DNA of 64,000 nucleotides, taken from the NCBI RefSeq assembly GCF_002966125.1, contig NZ_CP027062.1, positions 2,581,001-2,645,000 of the forward strand. The letters are read 5' to 3'. Origin of the DNA: Pukyongia salina (GTDB taxonomy: Bacteria > Bacteroidota > Bacteroidia > Flavobacteriales > Flavobacteriaceae). Position 1 is the stretch's first letter. Each line of letters starts with the position of its first letter. Shown here piece after piece: positions 54,201 to 63,468 of this stretch. The translations under genes and the position numbers were made by a program. Below the pieces are notes generated by a model. It did not search any database. It worked only from the letters and a program-made list of their open reading frames with translations, and was not told the DNA's origin.

Positions 54201-55153
54201 TGACGAATACCATCACCGACACTCATTTTAATTTTCCGGGTCAAAAGAGCATTTATAAAGGAAAAGTTAGGGAGGTCTACCGGCTGGAGAACGACTTGCT
54301 GGTTATGATCGCAACAGATCGACTAAGTGCATTCGATGTTGTAATGCCGAGAGGGATACCGTATAAGGGACAGATATTAAACCAGATCGCCACCCGAATG
54401 ATGCGTGATACCGAAGACCTGGTACCTAACTGGCTGCTCGCCACACCAGATCCCAATGTGGCAGTTGGCGTAGCCTGCGAGCCCTTTAAAGTAGAAATGG
54501 TGATCCGCGGATACCTTAGCGGTCATGCTGCCAGGGAATATAAAGCAGGTAGGCGCTTATTGTGCGGTGTTTCCATGCCGGATGGAATGATAGAAAACGA
54601 TAAATTTCCTGAACCAATTATTACCCCGGCAACCAAAGCCGAACAAGGCGATCACGATGAAGATATCTCCAGGGAAGAGATCCTCCGTCGAGGAATAGTT
54701 ACAGAAGAAGATTATTTACAGCTGGAAGATTATGCGCGTAAATTATTTCAAAGAGGGACAGAGATTGCAGCCCGTAGAGGGTTAATTCTGGTCGATACAA
54801 AATATGAGTTTGGCAAAACCAGGGAGGGAAAAATTGTACTTATCGATGAGATCCATACGCCAGACTCCTCTCGTTATTTTTATGCAGATGGTTATAAGGA
54901 ACGTCAGGAGAAGCGTGAACCACAAAAACAACTTTCAAAGGAATTTGTACGACAATGGTTAATCTCCAATGGATTCCAGGGGCTGGAAGGCCAACAACTT
55001 CCCGAAATGAGCGACGATTATATAGAATCGGTCTCCGAACGATATATTGAGCTTTACGAGAATATTACCGGAGAAACTTTCGAAAAAGCCAATGTGACGG
55101 ATATTCAAAATCGTATCGAAGGCAACGTAAAGGCTTATCTTTCCTCATTATAA
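54200..55153 (+). CDS. purC: Phosphoribosylaminoimidazole-succinocarboxamide synthase
   Basis: PurC joins CAIR and aspartate with ATP in purine synthesis. The sequence shows [48 protein letters not shown] and [10 protein letters not shown]. At 317 residues it is the longer form common in Bacteroidota and eukaryotes, against about 237 in E. coli. The ATG overlaps the phoH stop. No other pur gene is near, so it is unlinked from the rest of the pathway in this window. Confidence 0.97.
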   Translation: MTNTITDTHFNFPGQKSIYKGKVREVYRLENDLLVMIATDRLSAFDVVMPRGIPYKGQILNQIATRMMRDTEDLVPNWLLATPDPNVAVGVACEPFKVEMVIRGYLSGHAAREYKAGRRLLCGVSMPDGMIENDKFPEPIITPATKAEQGDHDEDISREEILRRGIVTEEDYLQLEDYARKLFQRGTEIAARRGLILVDTKYEFGKTREGKIVLIDEIHTPDSSRYFYADGYKERQEKREPQKQLSKEFVRQWLISNGFQGLEGQQLPEMSDDYIESVSERYIELYENITGETFEKANVTDIQNRIEGNVKAYLSSL

Positions 55154-55268
55154 AAAGTCTCGAGTAGAAAAAATATAGTGTAGGTCGATGTAATTAGTAT
55201 TTCACCGATTATCAACGATTGTTTTGGATTTAAATTCTAATTTTAGATTAAACTAAAACTAATCGATT

Positions 55269-57074
55269 ATGAAAAACTTTCGACTTCCTATTTTACTATC
55301 CATTTTGTTCTGCTCCTATATTGCGATGGCTCAAAGCCCGGTAATAGATCAGGATAATCCAACCAGACAAGTTATAAACGACGACCTTGAAGTGATTGGC
55401 TCACTAGGGGTGGGTATAGACACCCCAGCCAATCAGGCTTACGGTTTCGACACTATTATCATGCGGGAAAACAACCTAAGAGTTTACTTCGACGACACCA
55501 GTAACACAGCGAGTTTCCCTAATAACGACTGGAGGCTTCAGGCAAATGATAATACTAACGGGGGTGATAACTATTTTGCAATACAGGACGCTACCGCAAA
55601 CGTGATCCCGTTTCGTGTGGATGCAGGTGCAACGGCCAACTCCCTTCGCATAGAATCGGGAGGGAATGTAGGCATTGGGATCGCGAATCCTGTGGTAAAA
55701 TTGCATGTTTTTAATCAAGATACACCAACGATCAGACTAGACCAGGTTGGCGGTTTTGGAGATTATAAGTGGGATGTTGCGGCTAACGAGACAAATTTTT
55801 TCATTAGGGATGTTACCGGTAGTAGCCGCTTACCTTTCAGAATTCGTCCGGGAGCACCCACAAGTTCTCTGGATATAGCTAGTTCGGGAGCTTTAGGGGT
55901 TGGCACCTCTACCCCAAATGCATTCACGTCTTTAGCATTAGGAGCTACAGATCGCGGACTGCAACTCAACCGATTAACAAACGCCGAGCGAAATACCTTA
56001 GGGACCAACCTGATGACGGAAGAGGGGGTAATTGTTTACGATACAGATGACAAACTTACCTACGCATGGGATGGAACACAATGGAACCCTGTTGGTTTGG
56101 ATACAGACGACCAAACCGTAGATACTTTTCAATTAAATGGAAACAATCTCGAACTCTCGCTGGAAGATGACGGAGTTGCAGTTAACACAGTCGATCTATC
56201 AGGTTATCTCGACAATACAGATTTGCAGGATCTAGACCTTACCGGAAATACTCTTAGCCTTACCAACGATGCAACTACTGTGGACCTTTCAGGCTATCTC
56301 GATAACACCGATAATCAGGATCTTTCCCTAACTGGAAATACCCTTAGCTTAACTAACGACGCTACTACGGTAGATCTGTCAGGCTACCTGGACAATACCG
56401 ATAACCAGGATATTTCCGGATCATCTTTAGTGGGCACAGATCTCACGATAGGGATTAGCGGAGGAGCTTCGGAAGTGGTGGATCTTTCATCTCTGGACGA
56501 TTCAGGAACAGATGATCAGCAAATTTCATTGGCTGGAAATACCTTATCGTTAGAAGATGGTGGAAGTGTGGATCTATCAGGTTATCTCGATAATACCGAT
56601 GAGCAGCTACTAGGTTTTGCACTCAATAATAATACGTTAACCCTGGTGATCACCGATGGGAATACCCTTATGATCGATTTTACTCCTATGCTGCAGCCTT
56701 TAGTAGATGAAAATGCAGCACAACAGGCCCAGATCGATGATCTCATAGCCAGAGTGGATCTATTGGAACAATGTGCCTGTACTTTACGTGTGCCGGACAA
56801 TATTCAGGATCCTAACAGACCGGTTTTATTTCAGAATATCCCCAATCCATTTGATAATACAACCTCGATAGGTTACTACATCCCAATTACCTATTCAAAT
56901 GCAAATATTGTGATTAGCTCCACAACCGGACAGCTTTTAAATAATATTGCGGTAGAAGTGAAAGGTGAGGGCAGTATTGAAATTGGGAAAGCCAGTCTTC
57001 AATCTGGAATGTACTTTTATACCTTGTTTGTAGACGGGAAAAAGATCGATACCAAGCGTATGATCATAGAATAA
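55269..57074 (+). CDS. Secreted T9SS substrate with 30-residue repeats and coiled-coil stalk
   Basis: The 601-residue protein has a signal peptide ending IAMAQ. The N-terminal half resembles tail-fibre-like adhesin or shaft sequence with phrases such as GNVGIGIANPVVKLHV. Five copies of VDLSGYLDNTD or a variant begin at residues 308, 338, 368, 404 and 434. A short coiled coil (AAQQAQIDDLIARVDLLEQ) and a CAC site follow. The last 80 residues are a type A T9SS sorting domain (NIPNPFDNTTSIGYYIP, then MYFYTL, ending TKRMIIE). It should be exported through the type IX system and fixed or released at the surface. Repeats and a trimer-like stalk suggest a fibre or adhesin; this is inference. Confidence 0.85.
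   Translation: MKNFRLPILLSILFCSYIAMAQSPVIDQDNPTRQVINDDLEVIGSLGVGIDTPANQAYGFDTIIMRENNLRVYFDDTSNTASFPNNDWRLQANDNTNGGDNYFAIQDATANVIPFRVDAGATANSLRIESGGNVGIGIANPVVKLHVFNQDTPTIRLDQVGGFGDYKWDVAANETNFFIRDVTGSSRLPFRIRPGAPTSSLDIASSGALGVGTSTPNAFTSLALGATDRGLQLNRLTNAERNTLGTNLMTEEGVIVYDTDDKLTYAWDGTQWNPVGLDTDDQTVDTFQLNGNNLELSLEDDGVAVNTVDLSGYLDNTDLQDLDLTGNTLSLTNDATTVDLSGYLDNTDNQDLSLTGNTLSLTNDATTVDLSGYLDNTDNQDISGSSLVGTDLTIGISGGASEVVDLSSLDDSGTDDQQISLAGNTLSLEDGGSVDLSGYLDNTDEQLLGFALNNNTLTLVITDGNTLMIDFTPMLQPLVDENAAQQAQIDDLIARVDLLEQCACTLRVPDNIQDPNRPVLFQNIPNPFDNTTSIGYYIPITYSNANIVISSTTGQLLNNIAVEVKGEGSIEIGKASLQSGMYFYTLFVDGKKIDTKRMIIE
56190..56610 (+). repeat. In-frame repeat array of the T9SS substrate
   Basis: Repeat starts (VDLSGYLDNTD-type) fall at 56190, 56280, 56370, 56478 and 56568, spaced 90, 90, 108 and 90 nt. 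The second and third units are most alike, sharing LTGNTLSLTNDATT. Synonymous codon differences between units show they are not recent duplications. Confidence 0.87.
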
Positions 57075-57100
57075 ATTCAGTAAACAGATTAATGATCTCA

Positions 57101-57130
57101 GGCCTTTCGGAAACGGGAGGCCTTTATCTT
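57101..57130 (+). terminator. Terminator hairpin with GAAA tetraloop
   Basis: GGCCTTTCG pairs with CGGGAGGCC (two G-T wobbles) around a GAAA loop, and TTTATCTT follows. It stops transcription from the T9SS substrate gene; the convergent gene's stop codon lies at its 3' edge. Confidence 0.78.
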
Positions 57131-58383
57131 TCCTTAAAATTGAAGTTGTACACATAACCAAGGCTAAGGTCTGTAAAATCTGCCTGGCCTCCGTTGGCGT
57201 TAATATGGATTCCGAAGAAAATATTATGAATAGGCTCCTTACTAGTATCCCAGAGATAACATTTCAGGCCCATTCGTGCAGCCAGGGTTTTCTTGAGTCT
57301 GTACTTACTGTCGAATTCACCCAGCATGAAATTAGGCGGGATCTCCCTGGGTGTATTATCCCATCCCTGATTGATACGCCAGTCGATCTGATATGCCGGC
57401 TTGTGAAGATTTACCCCCAGCTGTACGTTAAATCCAACGTGATTCAGCATAAATTCCCCATTAGCGTGAATTCCAAGATTAGATGCATTCCACCATGGAT
57501 TATTTGTAAACTCTTCAAATTCTTCACCGGGTCGAACCAAAAATTCTTCATCAGCAATATAATCGTAATAGTGCTCGTAATAGCGATAATAGAAGCCAAC
57601 CCCTACTTTAAACATTCCATTTAACACCTTCCCATATTCACCGGAGATGGTATAAACACCACGTTTATCGTTGTAAGCAAGTGACAGTACATTTATTCCG
57701 AAGCCACCATAAAAACTGATATAATCGTTTACTCTTCTCTTAAGATCGGGAGTTTGCGTGAGTTCGCGTGAGGCAGACGAATTTGTATTCTTAATATCAG
57801 CCGAAAGGCTCAATAAGAACGAGTTATAACCTTGGTTTGGTAAGCGTGTATGTCCGTTGGAATGATGAAAATATCCTAAAGCCACACGCCAGTTCATCTC
57901 TCTGGATCTAAGGAACTCATAATGCATAAAGGCTCTGAAAGACCAGGTTAATTTTGTTGATACGGCCTGATTTCTGGGATTGTTCATCTCATCATAGGTC
58001 TTTGTAAAGTAAGAACCGCCAATACCAACTTGCGATCGTAAACGCTTGCTATTAAATATGCCAAATTCTATAAAAGGTAATAAGGTGAAGGCGCCTCCCA
58101 GACTATCTTTATTCCCAAAAGAAGTATAGCCAAGGGATATACCCGTCTTTGGGCCTTTCAGCCGCCGGGCCCATTCACGAGGATTTTTACTATGATCCCA
58201 TCCGAAGTTCAGCAGTACTTGAGTTTGTAGATTCCTGTCTGGAAAAAACTCGTTGGATTCGGCAGTAAAGCCTACCATGATCTCGGGGGTGAAAACGAAG
58301 GAGGAATTATTTTCGGTATTGTTCTCTTGAGAGATCAATTGAACCGTGAAAAGAAATAAAATGACGGTTAGTAGTTGTTTCAT
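57124..58383 (-). CDS. Acyloxyacyl hydrolase / PagL-like lipid A 3-O-deacylase (outer-membrane barrel)
   Basis: The 419-residue protein has a signal peptide (to about LISQ) and a barrel-type mature region. The segment GYFHHSNGHTRLPNQGYNSF contains His173, Ser175 and Asn176 in the H-x-S-N pattern of PagL-family lipid A deacylases (PF09411-like). It also starts with a barrel-like first strand (PEIMVGFTAESN). It would remove acyl chains from lipid A in the outer membrane. The protein is about 250 residues longer than PagL, with extra loops and C-terminal strands. The assignment is from motif and topology, so the substrate is inferred. Confidence 0.72.
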   Translation of the reverse strand: MKQLLTVILFLFTVQLISQENNTENNSSFVFTPEIMVGFTAESNEFFPDRNLQTQVLLNFGWDHSKNPREWARRLKGPKTGISLGYTSFGNKDSLGGAFTLLPFIEFGIFNSKRLRSQVGIGGSYFTKTYDEMNNPRNQAVSTKLTWSFRAFMHYEFLRSREMNWRVALGYFHHSNGHTRLPNQGYNSFLLSLSADIKNTNSSASRELTQTPDLKRRVNDYISFYGGFGINVLSLAYNDKRGVYTISGEYGKVLNGMFKVGVGFYYRYYEHYYDYIADEEFLVRPGEEFEEFTNNPWWNASNLGIHANGEFMLNHVGFNVQLGVNLHKPAYQIDWRINQGWDNTPREIPPNFMLGEFDSKYRLKKTLAARMGLKCYLWDTSKEPIHNIFFGIHINANGGQADFTDLSLGYVYNFNFKER

Positions 58384-58443
58384 TCCTTTACAAAGGAAAA
58401 CAATTGATACGAATTTTAAAATTTAAATTACATTAGCTTCTTC

Positions 58444-59832
58444 ATGTACGACTACTTCATCGAAATTCTCGACAACTTTATATCGGAAGCACAAAGCATT
58501 GCCTGGGGTTTACCCTTACTTATCCTGCTTATAGGTGGAGGGTTGTATATGCTGATACGAATAAAATTTCTCCCATTCAGATATTTGGGCCATGCTATTG
58601 CGGTTCTACGAGGCAAGTACGATAATGAGAACGATAAAGGAGAGATCACGCATTTTCAGGCACTAACAACGGCTTTATCCGCTACGGTGGGAATGGGCAA
58701 TATCGCTGGAGTAGCAGTTGCCATTGCCATTGGTGGGCCTGGTGGGGTGTTCTGGATGTGGGTGAGCGCGGTTATTGGGATGTCGACCAAATTCTTTACC
58801 GCTTCTTTGGCGGTGATGTTCCGAGGAAAGGATAGTAATGGTGATTTGCAGGGAGGACCTATGTATTTTATTATGGAAGGCCTAGGAAAGAACTGGAAAT
58901 TCCTGGCCGTAATTTTTAGTGTGGCCGGCCTTGTAGGGGCTCTACCTGTTTTTAATGTAAATCAGCTTACCCAGGCTGTCAACGACCTGGTGTTAAAACC
59001 TGCCGGGATGTACACAGGATTTAATAGTAACCTCACCATTGGGATAATTCTGGGGCTCATCACAGCTATTGTGATCCTGGGCGGCTTAAGTAGAATAAGT
59101 AATACCGCCTCAAAACTGGTTCCGGGAATGGTATTGCTGTATTTCGGCATGGTGGTGATCATTTTAGCAGTTAATTTCGAAGTACTACCAAAATATCTCA
59201 GCCTGATCTTTACAGATGCCTTTACGGCCAATTTCTATAAAGGAGATGCTTTTCTGGGTGGGGTAGTAGGAGGTCTTCTTTTACTGGGAATCAGGCGCGG
59301 TGCATTTTCTAACGAAGCGGGTATAGGTACGGCACCTATGGCACATGGAGCGGCCAAAACAAACGAACCCATACGTGAGGGTTTGGTTGCCATGTTAGGG
59401 CCGGCAATAGATACACTGGTGATCTGTACCCTTACAGCTTTGGCTATATTAGTGACCGGAGTCTGGGAAACATCCAGTGCAAACGGGGTGTCGTTAACGG
59501 CCTCTGCGTTTACGCAAACAATGCCGCAAATAGGAAAATACCTGCTGTTATTGTGCATCGCCGTTTTTAGCATTTCCTCTCTGTTTTCTTATTCTTATTA
59601 CGGAACCAAGTGTATGTCCTTTCTTATAGGAGCTAAAAGAGCTACGTATTACAATTATATTTATATTCTAAGTATAATCCTTGGTGCAACAACAGATCTA
59701 AATATGATGATCAATCTTATTGATACCTTCTTTGCAGTTATGGCCGTTCCTACCATGACAGCCACTATTCTTCTGGCCCCAAAAGTGATAAGGGAAGCCA
59801 AGCGTTACTTTGCAACTTTAAAGAAAGGCTAA
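58444..59832 (+). CDS. Sodium:alanine symporter family (AGCS) transporter
   Basis: The 462-residue protein is an AGCS-family amino acid symporter with about 11 TM helices. Hallmark stretches are TALSATVGMGNIAGVAVAI, GGPGGVFWMWVSA, GGPMYFI and RRGAFSNEAGIGTAPMAHGAA, which contains the consensus NEAGxGS/T. It imports alanine or glycine with Na+ in the inner membrane. The exact amino acid is not predictable. Its stop interlocks with that of the next gene (CTAA, 4 nt). Confidence 0.94.
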   Translation: MYDYFIEILDNFISEAQSIAWGLPLLILLIGGGLYMLIRIKFLPFRYLGHAIAVLRGKYDNENDKGEITHFQALTTALSATVGMGNIAGVAVAIAIGGPGGVFWMWVSAVIGMSTKFFTASLAVMFRGKDSNGDLQGGPMYFIMEGLGKNWKFLAVIFSVAGLVGALPVFNVNQLTQAVNDLVLKPAGMYTGFNSNLTIGIILGLITAIVILGGLSRISNTASKLVPGMVLLYFGMVVIILAVNFEVLPKYLSLIFTDAFTANFYKGDAFLGGVVGGLLLLGIRRGAFSNEAGIGTAPMAHGAAKTNEPIREGLVAMLGPAIDTLVICTLTALAILVTGVWETSSANGVSLTASAFTQTMPQIGKYLLLLCIAVFSISSLFSYSYYGTKCMSFLIGAKRATYYNYIYILSIILGATTDLNMMINLIDTFFAVMAVPTMTATILLAPKVIREAKRYFATLKKG

Positions 59833-60764
59833 GGATTATTTTGAAGAAAATGATCTAGTTTTTCTGTGAATTTTCGGGCTCCCTCTGCATTTAAATGGTT
59901 GTGGTTGAGAAAATCCTTTACCGTGAACTCTGTACAGTCTGCTTCACAATTGAATACGCGTACCTTGGGGAATCGCTGTTCGACAACTTGTAAAATACTA
60001 TCTCTTCTTTTCAGTATATGGGTGTTTCTCTTCTCCTTGTAAGTTTTATAAAGTGGAGTAGTGATAACGATCACATTCAGGCCCATAGTTTCAACCTCCT
60101 TGATCATGTTTAAAAAATAATTTGAATTGTGCTCAAAAAGTTCCCTATTTTCTGAAGCGCGAACAACAAAATCAAGTTGGGCTATCTTTTCTTCATCAAA
60201 ATCATTTCTACTGAAAGCACCTTCGTGACAGTTAACATTGAATCCAAATTCGTTAAATACATCCCTTACTTCATTCGAAAAGTACTCCTTATATATCGCA
60301 TCGGAAAAGAACGGTGGATTGGATATATAGATCAAGTGATCTTTAAACCACACCTTACGGTCAAAACAATTTACCCCGTAATACTCCAGGTATACATTGT
60401 TCTTCCAGAATTCTCCGTCATTGTGTGGCAATTCTAAATGTGCGTAGGAGAGTTCGATCAGCACGGTGTTGAGAAGAGGCATTCGATCTTTCAATCCTCT
60501 TAATATTTTAAGGTCTGTGTTGTGGTGCTGACTCGTAGACGCCAGATTTATTGATGGCCTTGAGAGCCATTGGGGATTAACAGCATCTTTCATTTGCGAA
60601 GACCCGAGCACCATCACCTCCAGGTTGGCGCTTTCTTTCTCGAGATAGTTACCTATATATGTATATCGCATCGGAAGGTTTCGGGTTACCATTTCCACAG
60701 CAATACAACCCATGATCACTGGGATAAAGAACAGTATAGCTTGTATGGCAAATTTCCGAAGCAT
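59829..60764 (-). CDS. SGNH-like partner of the MBOAT acyltransferase
   Basis: The 311-residue protein has one N-terminal TM (about residues 5-23) and an extracytoplasmic domain. Near its start is VLGSSQMKDAV (Ser55-Ser56), resembling the GDS/nucleophile block of SGNH hydrolases. The C-terminus has NHNHLNAEGARKF (His288, His290), similar to the DxxH block V but with Asn in place of Asp. This fits AlgJ/AlgX-type or DltD-like partners of MBOAT proteins, which pass acetyl groups to polysaccharide. It starts 1 nt after the MBOAT stop. The catalytic claim is weak since the block V aspartate is not obvious. Confidence 0.7.
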   Translation of the reverse strand: MLRKFAIQAILFFIPVIMGCIAVEMVTRNLPMRYTYIGNYLEKESANLEVMVLGSSQMKDAVNPQWLSRPSINLASTSQHHNTDLKILRGLKDRMPLLNTVLIELSYAHLELPHNDGEFWKNNVYLEYYGVNCFDRKVWFKDHLIYISNPPFFSDAIYKEYFSNEVRDVFNEFGFNVNCHEGAFSRNDFDEEKIAQLDFVVRASENRELFEHNSNYFLNMIKEVETMGLNVIVITTPLYKTYKEKRNTHILKRRDSILQVVEQRFPKVRVFNCEADCTEFTVKDFLNHNHLNAEGARKFTEKLDHFLQNNP

Positions 60765-60765
60765 A

Positions 60766-62196
60766 TTAAAACTGAAAATAAATAAAGGTTTTTAAAGGTT
60801 CGTAGAAACGAATTAATAAAACTATCATTATATAATATAAGGTCCAACGCATCCATCTGGGCAAGTGAGCATTTAAGTTCTGAAGCGGGAATTCTTTTCT
60901 TCTTGTAGCTAATTCGGCCCCGATCATCAAGATAAGGAACACTATCTTCACACCTATTAACAACGATAATTGTGGATCCTTCGCTAAAGTGAAAATACGT
61001 TTTAGAATAAGCCAGGCGTCGTCAATATTTACAGCCCTAAAAAATATGCTGGATATGGATGTAAGACTGAAGAAGTAAATCAAACTAAGCCAGCGAGGTT
61101 GTGCAGGTAGCATTCGCGCAAGAGTTTTCTTAGATCTTCCCAGCGGTATCCGTTCCATGGCCAGGAGCAGTCCGTTAAAGACCCCAAAACAAACAAAAGT
61201 CCAGTTCGCACCATGCCAAAGCCCTACCAGGGTCATTGTAATAAGGAGAGCCGAGATTCGTGCCCAGGTGGTTATTTTCTTATTTCGCTTTACAATGGGG
61301 AGATAGACGTAATCTGTAAACCATTTGGTAAGCGTTATATGCCAGCGCTGCCAGAATTGCGTCATACTTTTCGCCAGGTATGGCAATCTAAAATTGATAT
61401 GCAGCTTGAAACCAAAAAGGCGCGCCGTTCCTATGGCGATGTCGGTATAGCCTGAAAAATCGCAATACACCTGAAACGAAAATAATATGGCTGCATAGCA
61501 CAGGCTAATAAAACCATAGCCCTCCGGATTATCAAAAACCATGGTTACCGCGATCCCCAGTTTATCTGCCACGAGTATCTTCTTGAACAGTCCCCATAAT
61601 ATTTGGCGCAGACCTTCCTTCGCTTCAGTGATATCAAAATGGCGCTGCTTTTCAAATTGAGGCAACAGAAAACTGGAACGCTCTATAGGTCCTGCCACTA
61701 GTTGTGGAAAGAAACTCACATAGCAAAGGAAGTTTAATAGGTTGCGAGTAGGTGTGCATTTGTTCCGGTACACATCAATGGAGTAACTCATGGTCTGGAA
61801 GGTATAGAAGCTAAGCCCTACGGGTATGATCACATTCCAGATACTGAACTCTCCAGGCAGTAGGTTGGTAGAGAACAAAGAATGAAACCCGTCCAGAAAA
61901 AAATTGAGATATTTAAAGGTAAAGAGTATCCCCAGGTTCCAGAACAAACTGAAAAAAAGCCAAAATCTCCTGACACCTTTTTTGCTTGCTGCAGCAATGT
62001 ATCGAGCTGCGATAAAATCGATGAGCGAGCTCCCAATTAACAGCGATAGGAACCGCCAGTCCCACAAGCCGTAGAAAAGATAACTGGCAACCAGAATTAG
62101 TATGTTCTGGGAAACTCGGCGCTTACTGCCAATGATCCAGTACATCGAGAATACAATGACCAGGAAAACTCCGAAATCCAGCGAATTGAATAACAC
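60766..62196 (-). CDS. MBOAT-family O-acyltransferase (AlgI/DltB-like)
   Basis: This 476-residue membrane protein has about 11 TM helices and the MBOAT motif LVGLWHGANWTF with the catalytic His328. The region MTQFWQRWHITLTKWFTDYVYLP is the AlgI signature. It moves acyl (usually acetyl) groups across the inner membrane for O-acylation of a polymer outside. The frame begins with GTG at 62196; the next ATG is 17 codons in. It is first of a two-gene unit with the SGNH-like protein, the typical pairing. The acceptor could be the capsule of this window, but it lies 20 kb away. Confidence 0.92.
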   Translation of the reverse strand: MLFNSLDFGVFLVIVFSMYWIIGSKRRVSQNILILVASYLFYGLWDWRFLSLLIGSSLIDFIAARYIAAASKKGVRRFWLFFSLFWNLGILFTFKYLNFFLDGFHSLFSTNLLPGEFSIWNVIIPVGLSFYTFQTMSYSIDVYRNKCTPTRNLLNFLCYVSFFPQLVAGPIERSSFLLPQFEKQRHFDITEAKEGLRQILWGLFKKILVADKLGIAVTMVFDNPEGYGFISLCYAAILFSFQVYCDFSGYTDIAIGTARLFGFKLHINFRLPYLAKSMTQFWQRWHITLTKWFTDYVYLPIVKRNKKITTWARISALLITMTLVGLWHGANWTFVCFGVFNGLLLAMERIPLGRSKKTLARMLPAQPRWLSLIYFFSLTSISSIFFRAVNIDDAWLILKRIFTLAKDPQLSLLIGVKIVFLILMIGAELATRRKEFPLQNLNAHLPRWMRWTLYYIMIVLLIRFYEPLKTFIYFQF

Positions 62197-62222
62197 CTAA
62201 GGGCTTGTTTGTGAGCTAAGAT

Positions 62223-62248
62223 AAAAAAAGGCTTCCATTATGGAAGCC
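62223..62248 (-). terminator. Rho-independent terminator after the M42 peptidase gene
   Basis: On the minus strand GGCTTCCA and TGGAAGCC form an 8-bp perfect stem with a 3-nt loop, followed by T7. It follows the peptidase stop by about 30 nt and separates it from the MBOAT gene. Confidence 0.88.
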
Positions 62249-62278
62249 TGTAACTAATTTCTTGCAGATAAAGCCTAA

Positions 62279-63364
62279 TTAATCAAAATAACTAAAGGTT
62301 TCATCCTTCTCAATGCGCAGTAAAGATTCGTAGATAAGCTTGATCACGTTTTCCACATCACTTTTATGAACCATTTCTACAGTGGTATGCATGTAGCGTA
62401 GTGGCAGGGAGATCAGAGCACTTGCCACACCCATATTGCTATAAGCAAAGGCATCTGTATCTGTCCCGGTGGCACGCGATAATGCAGCACGCTGAAAAGG
62501 GATCTTATTTGTTTCGGCTGCGTCGATGATTAGATCTCTAAGTTTTTGCTGTACGGCAGGAGCGTAAGCGATCACCGGTCCGTCACCAATTTTTGCAAGT
62601 CCCTGCTTTTTCTTGTCAATCATTGGGGTAGTGGTATCGTGAGTCACATCGGTTACTATAGCCGCATTAGGTTGGATGCGTTCGGCAATCATTTGTGCGC
62701 CTCTTAGTCCGATCTCTTCCTGTACAGAGTTGGTGATATATAGTCCAAATGGCAATTTCTTTTTGTTCTCATGGAGCAATCGCGCTACTTCGGCGATCAT
62801 AAATCCGCCCATTCTATTGTCGAGGGCTCTGCACACAAATTTATCCTTGTTCAGAATATGAAATGTATCCGGGTAAGTGATCACACAACCCACATGTACG
62901 CCCATTTTCTCCACTTCTTTCTTATCCTTGGCACCAATATCGATAAAAATATTTTCCGGTTTGGGCGGTTCCTCTTTCGCGCGACTTCGGGTATGGATGG
63001 CCGGCCAACCAAATACACCTTTTACGATCCCTTTTTTGGTATGAATATTAACCACTTTCGAAGGGGCTACCTGGTGATCGCTTCCTCCGTTTCGGATCAC
63101 ATAAAGCAGGCCGTTATCGCTAATGTAATTAACGTACCACGAGATCTCGTCGGCATGACCTTCTATAACTACTTTGTATTTCGCTTTCGGATTAATGATC
63201 CCAACGGCAGTACCATATGTATCGGTTAGAAACTCATCCACATAGGGTTTCAGGTAATCCATCCAAAGTTTTTGCCCATCCCACTCATAGCCCGTTGGAG
63301 AGGCATTGTTAAGGTATTTTTCGAGGAAGGTTAAAGATTTTTTATTCAGTACAGACTGTGCCAT
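62279..63364 (-). CDS. M42-family metallopeptidase (glutamyl aminopeptidase-like)
   Basis: The 361-residue enzyme belongs to the M42 (TET-like) aminopeptidases. Metal ligands and catalytic residues are visible in EGHADEISW, RALDNRMGG, the adjacent glutamates of SVQEEIGLRGA, and a later DVTHDTT and the C-terminal YMHTTVEMV histidine. It removes N-terminal residues from peptides in the cytoplasm and may form a dodecameric TET particle. No signal peptide is present. It has its own terminator and a -7 box upstream. Specificity among M42 enzymes cannot be read from sequence. Confidence 0.94.
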   Translation of the reverse strand: MAQSVLNKKSLTFLEKYLNNASPTGYEWDGQKLWMDYLKPYVDEFLTDTYGTAVGIINPKAKYKVVIEGHADEISWYVNYISDNGLLYVIRNGGSDHQVAPSKVVNIHTKKGIVKGVFGWPAIHTRSRAKEEPPKPENIFIDIGAKDKKEVEKMGVHVGCVITYPDTFHILNKDKFVCRALDNRMGGFMIAEVARLLHENKKKLPFGLYITNSVQEEIGLRGAQMIAERIQPNAAIVTDVTHDTTTPMIDKKKQGLAKIGDGPVIAYAPAVQQKLRDLIIDAAETNKIPFQRAALSRATGTDTDAFAYSNMGVASALISLPLRYMHTTVEMVHKSDVENVIKLIYESLLRIEKDETFSYFD

Positions 63365-63386
63365 AAATAGTATTTTTCAGAAAAAC

Positions 63387-63394
63387 CAAAATTA
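63387..63394 (-). promoter_or_regulatory. -7 box for the M42 peptidase gene
   Basis: The minus strand reads TAATTTTG, a consensus match about 22 nt before the ATG. A -33 TTG at the ideal spacing was not found. Confidence 0.4.
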
Positions 63395-63429
63395 GCAATT
63401 TATTAATTAGTGGAGCGTTTCAATTTATG

Positions 63430-63437
63430 TAATTTTG
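63430..63437 (+). promoter_or_regulatory. -7 box for the DUF4294 gene
   Basis: TAATTTTG matches TAnnTTTG and lies 31 nt before the GTG at 63469. The gap between the two divergent genes thus carries one box on each strand. Confidence 0.4.
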
Positions 63438-63468
63438 GAACGATTTTAGAGTAACAGATTATTGGCAC

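Noticed and set aside
56190..56610. CRISPR-like spaced repeats
   Set aside because: The repeats are in frame, encode a repeated peptide, and lack equal short direct repeats with unique spacers. No cas gene is present.
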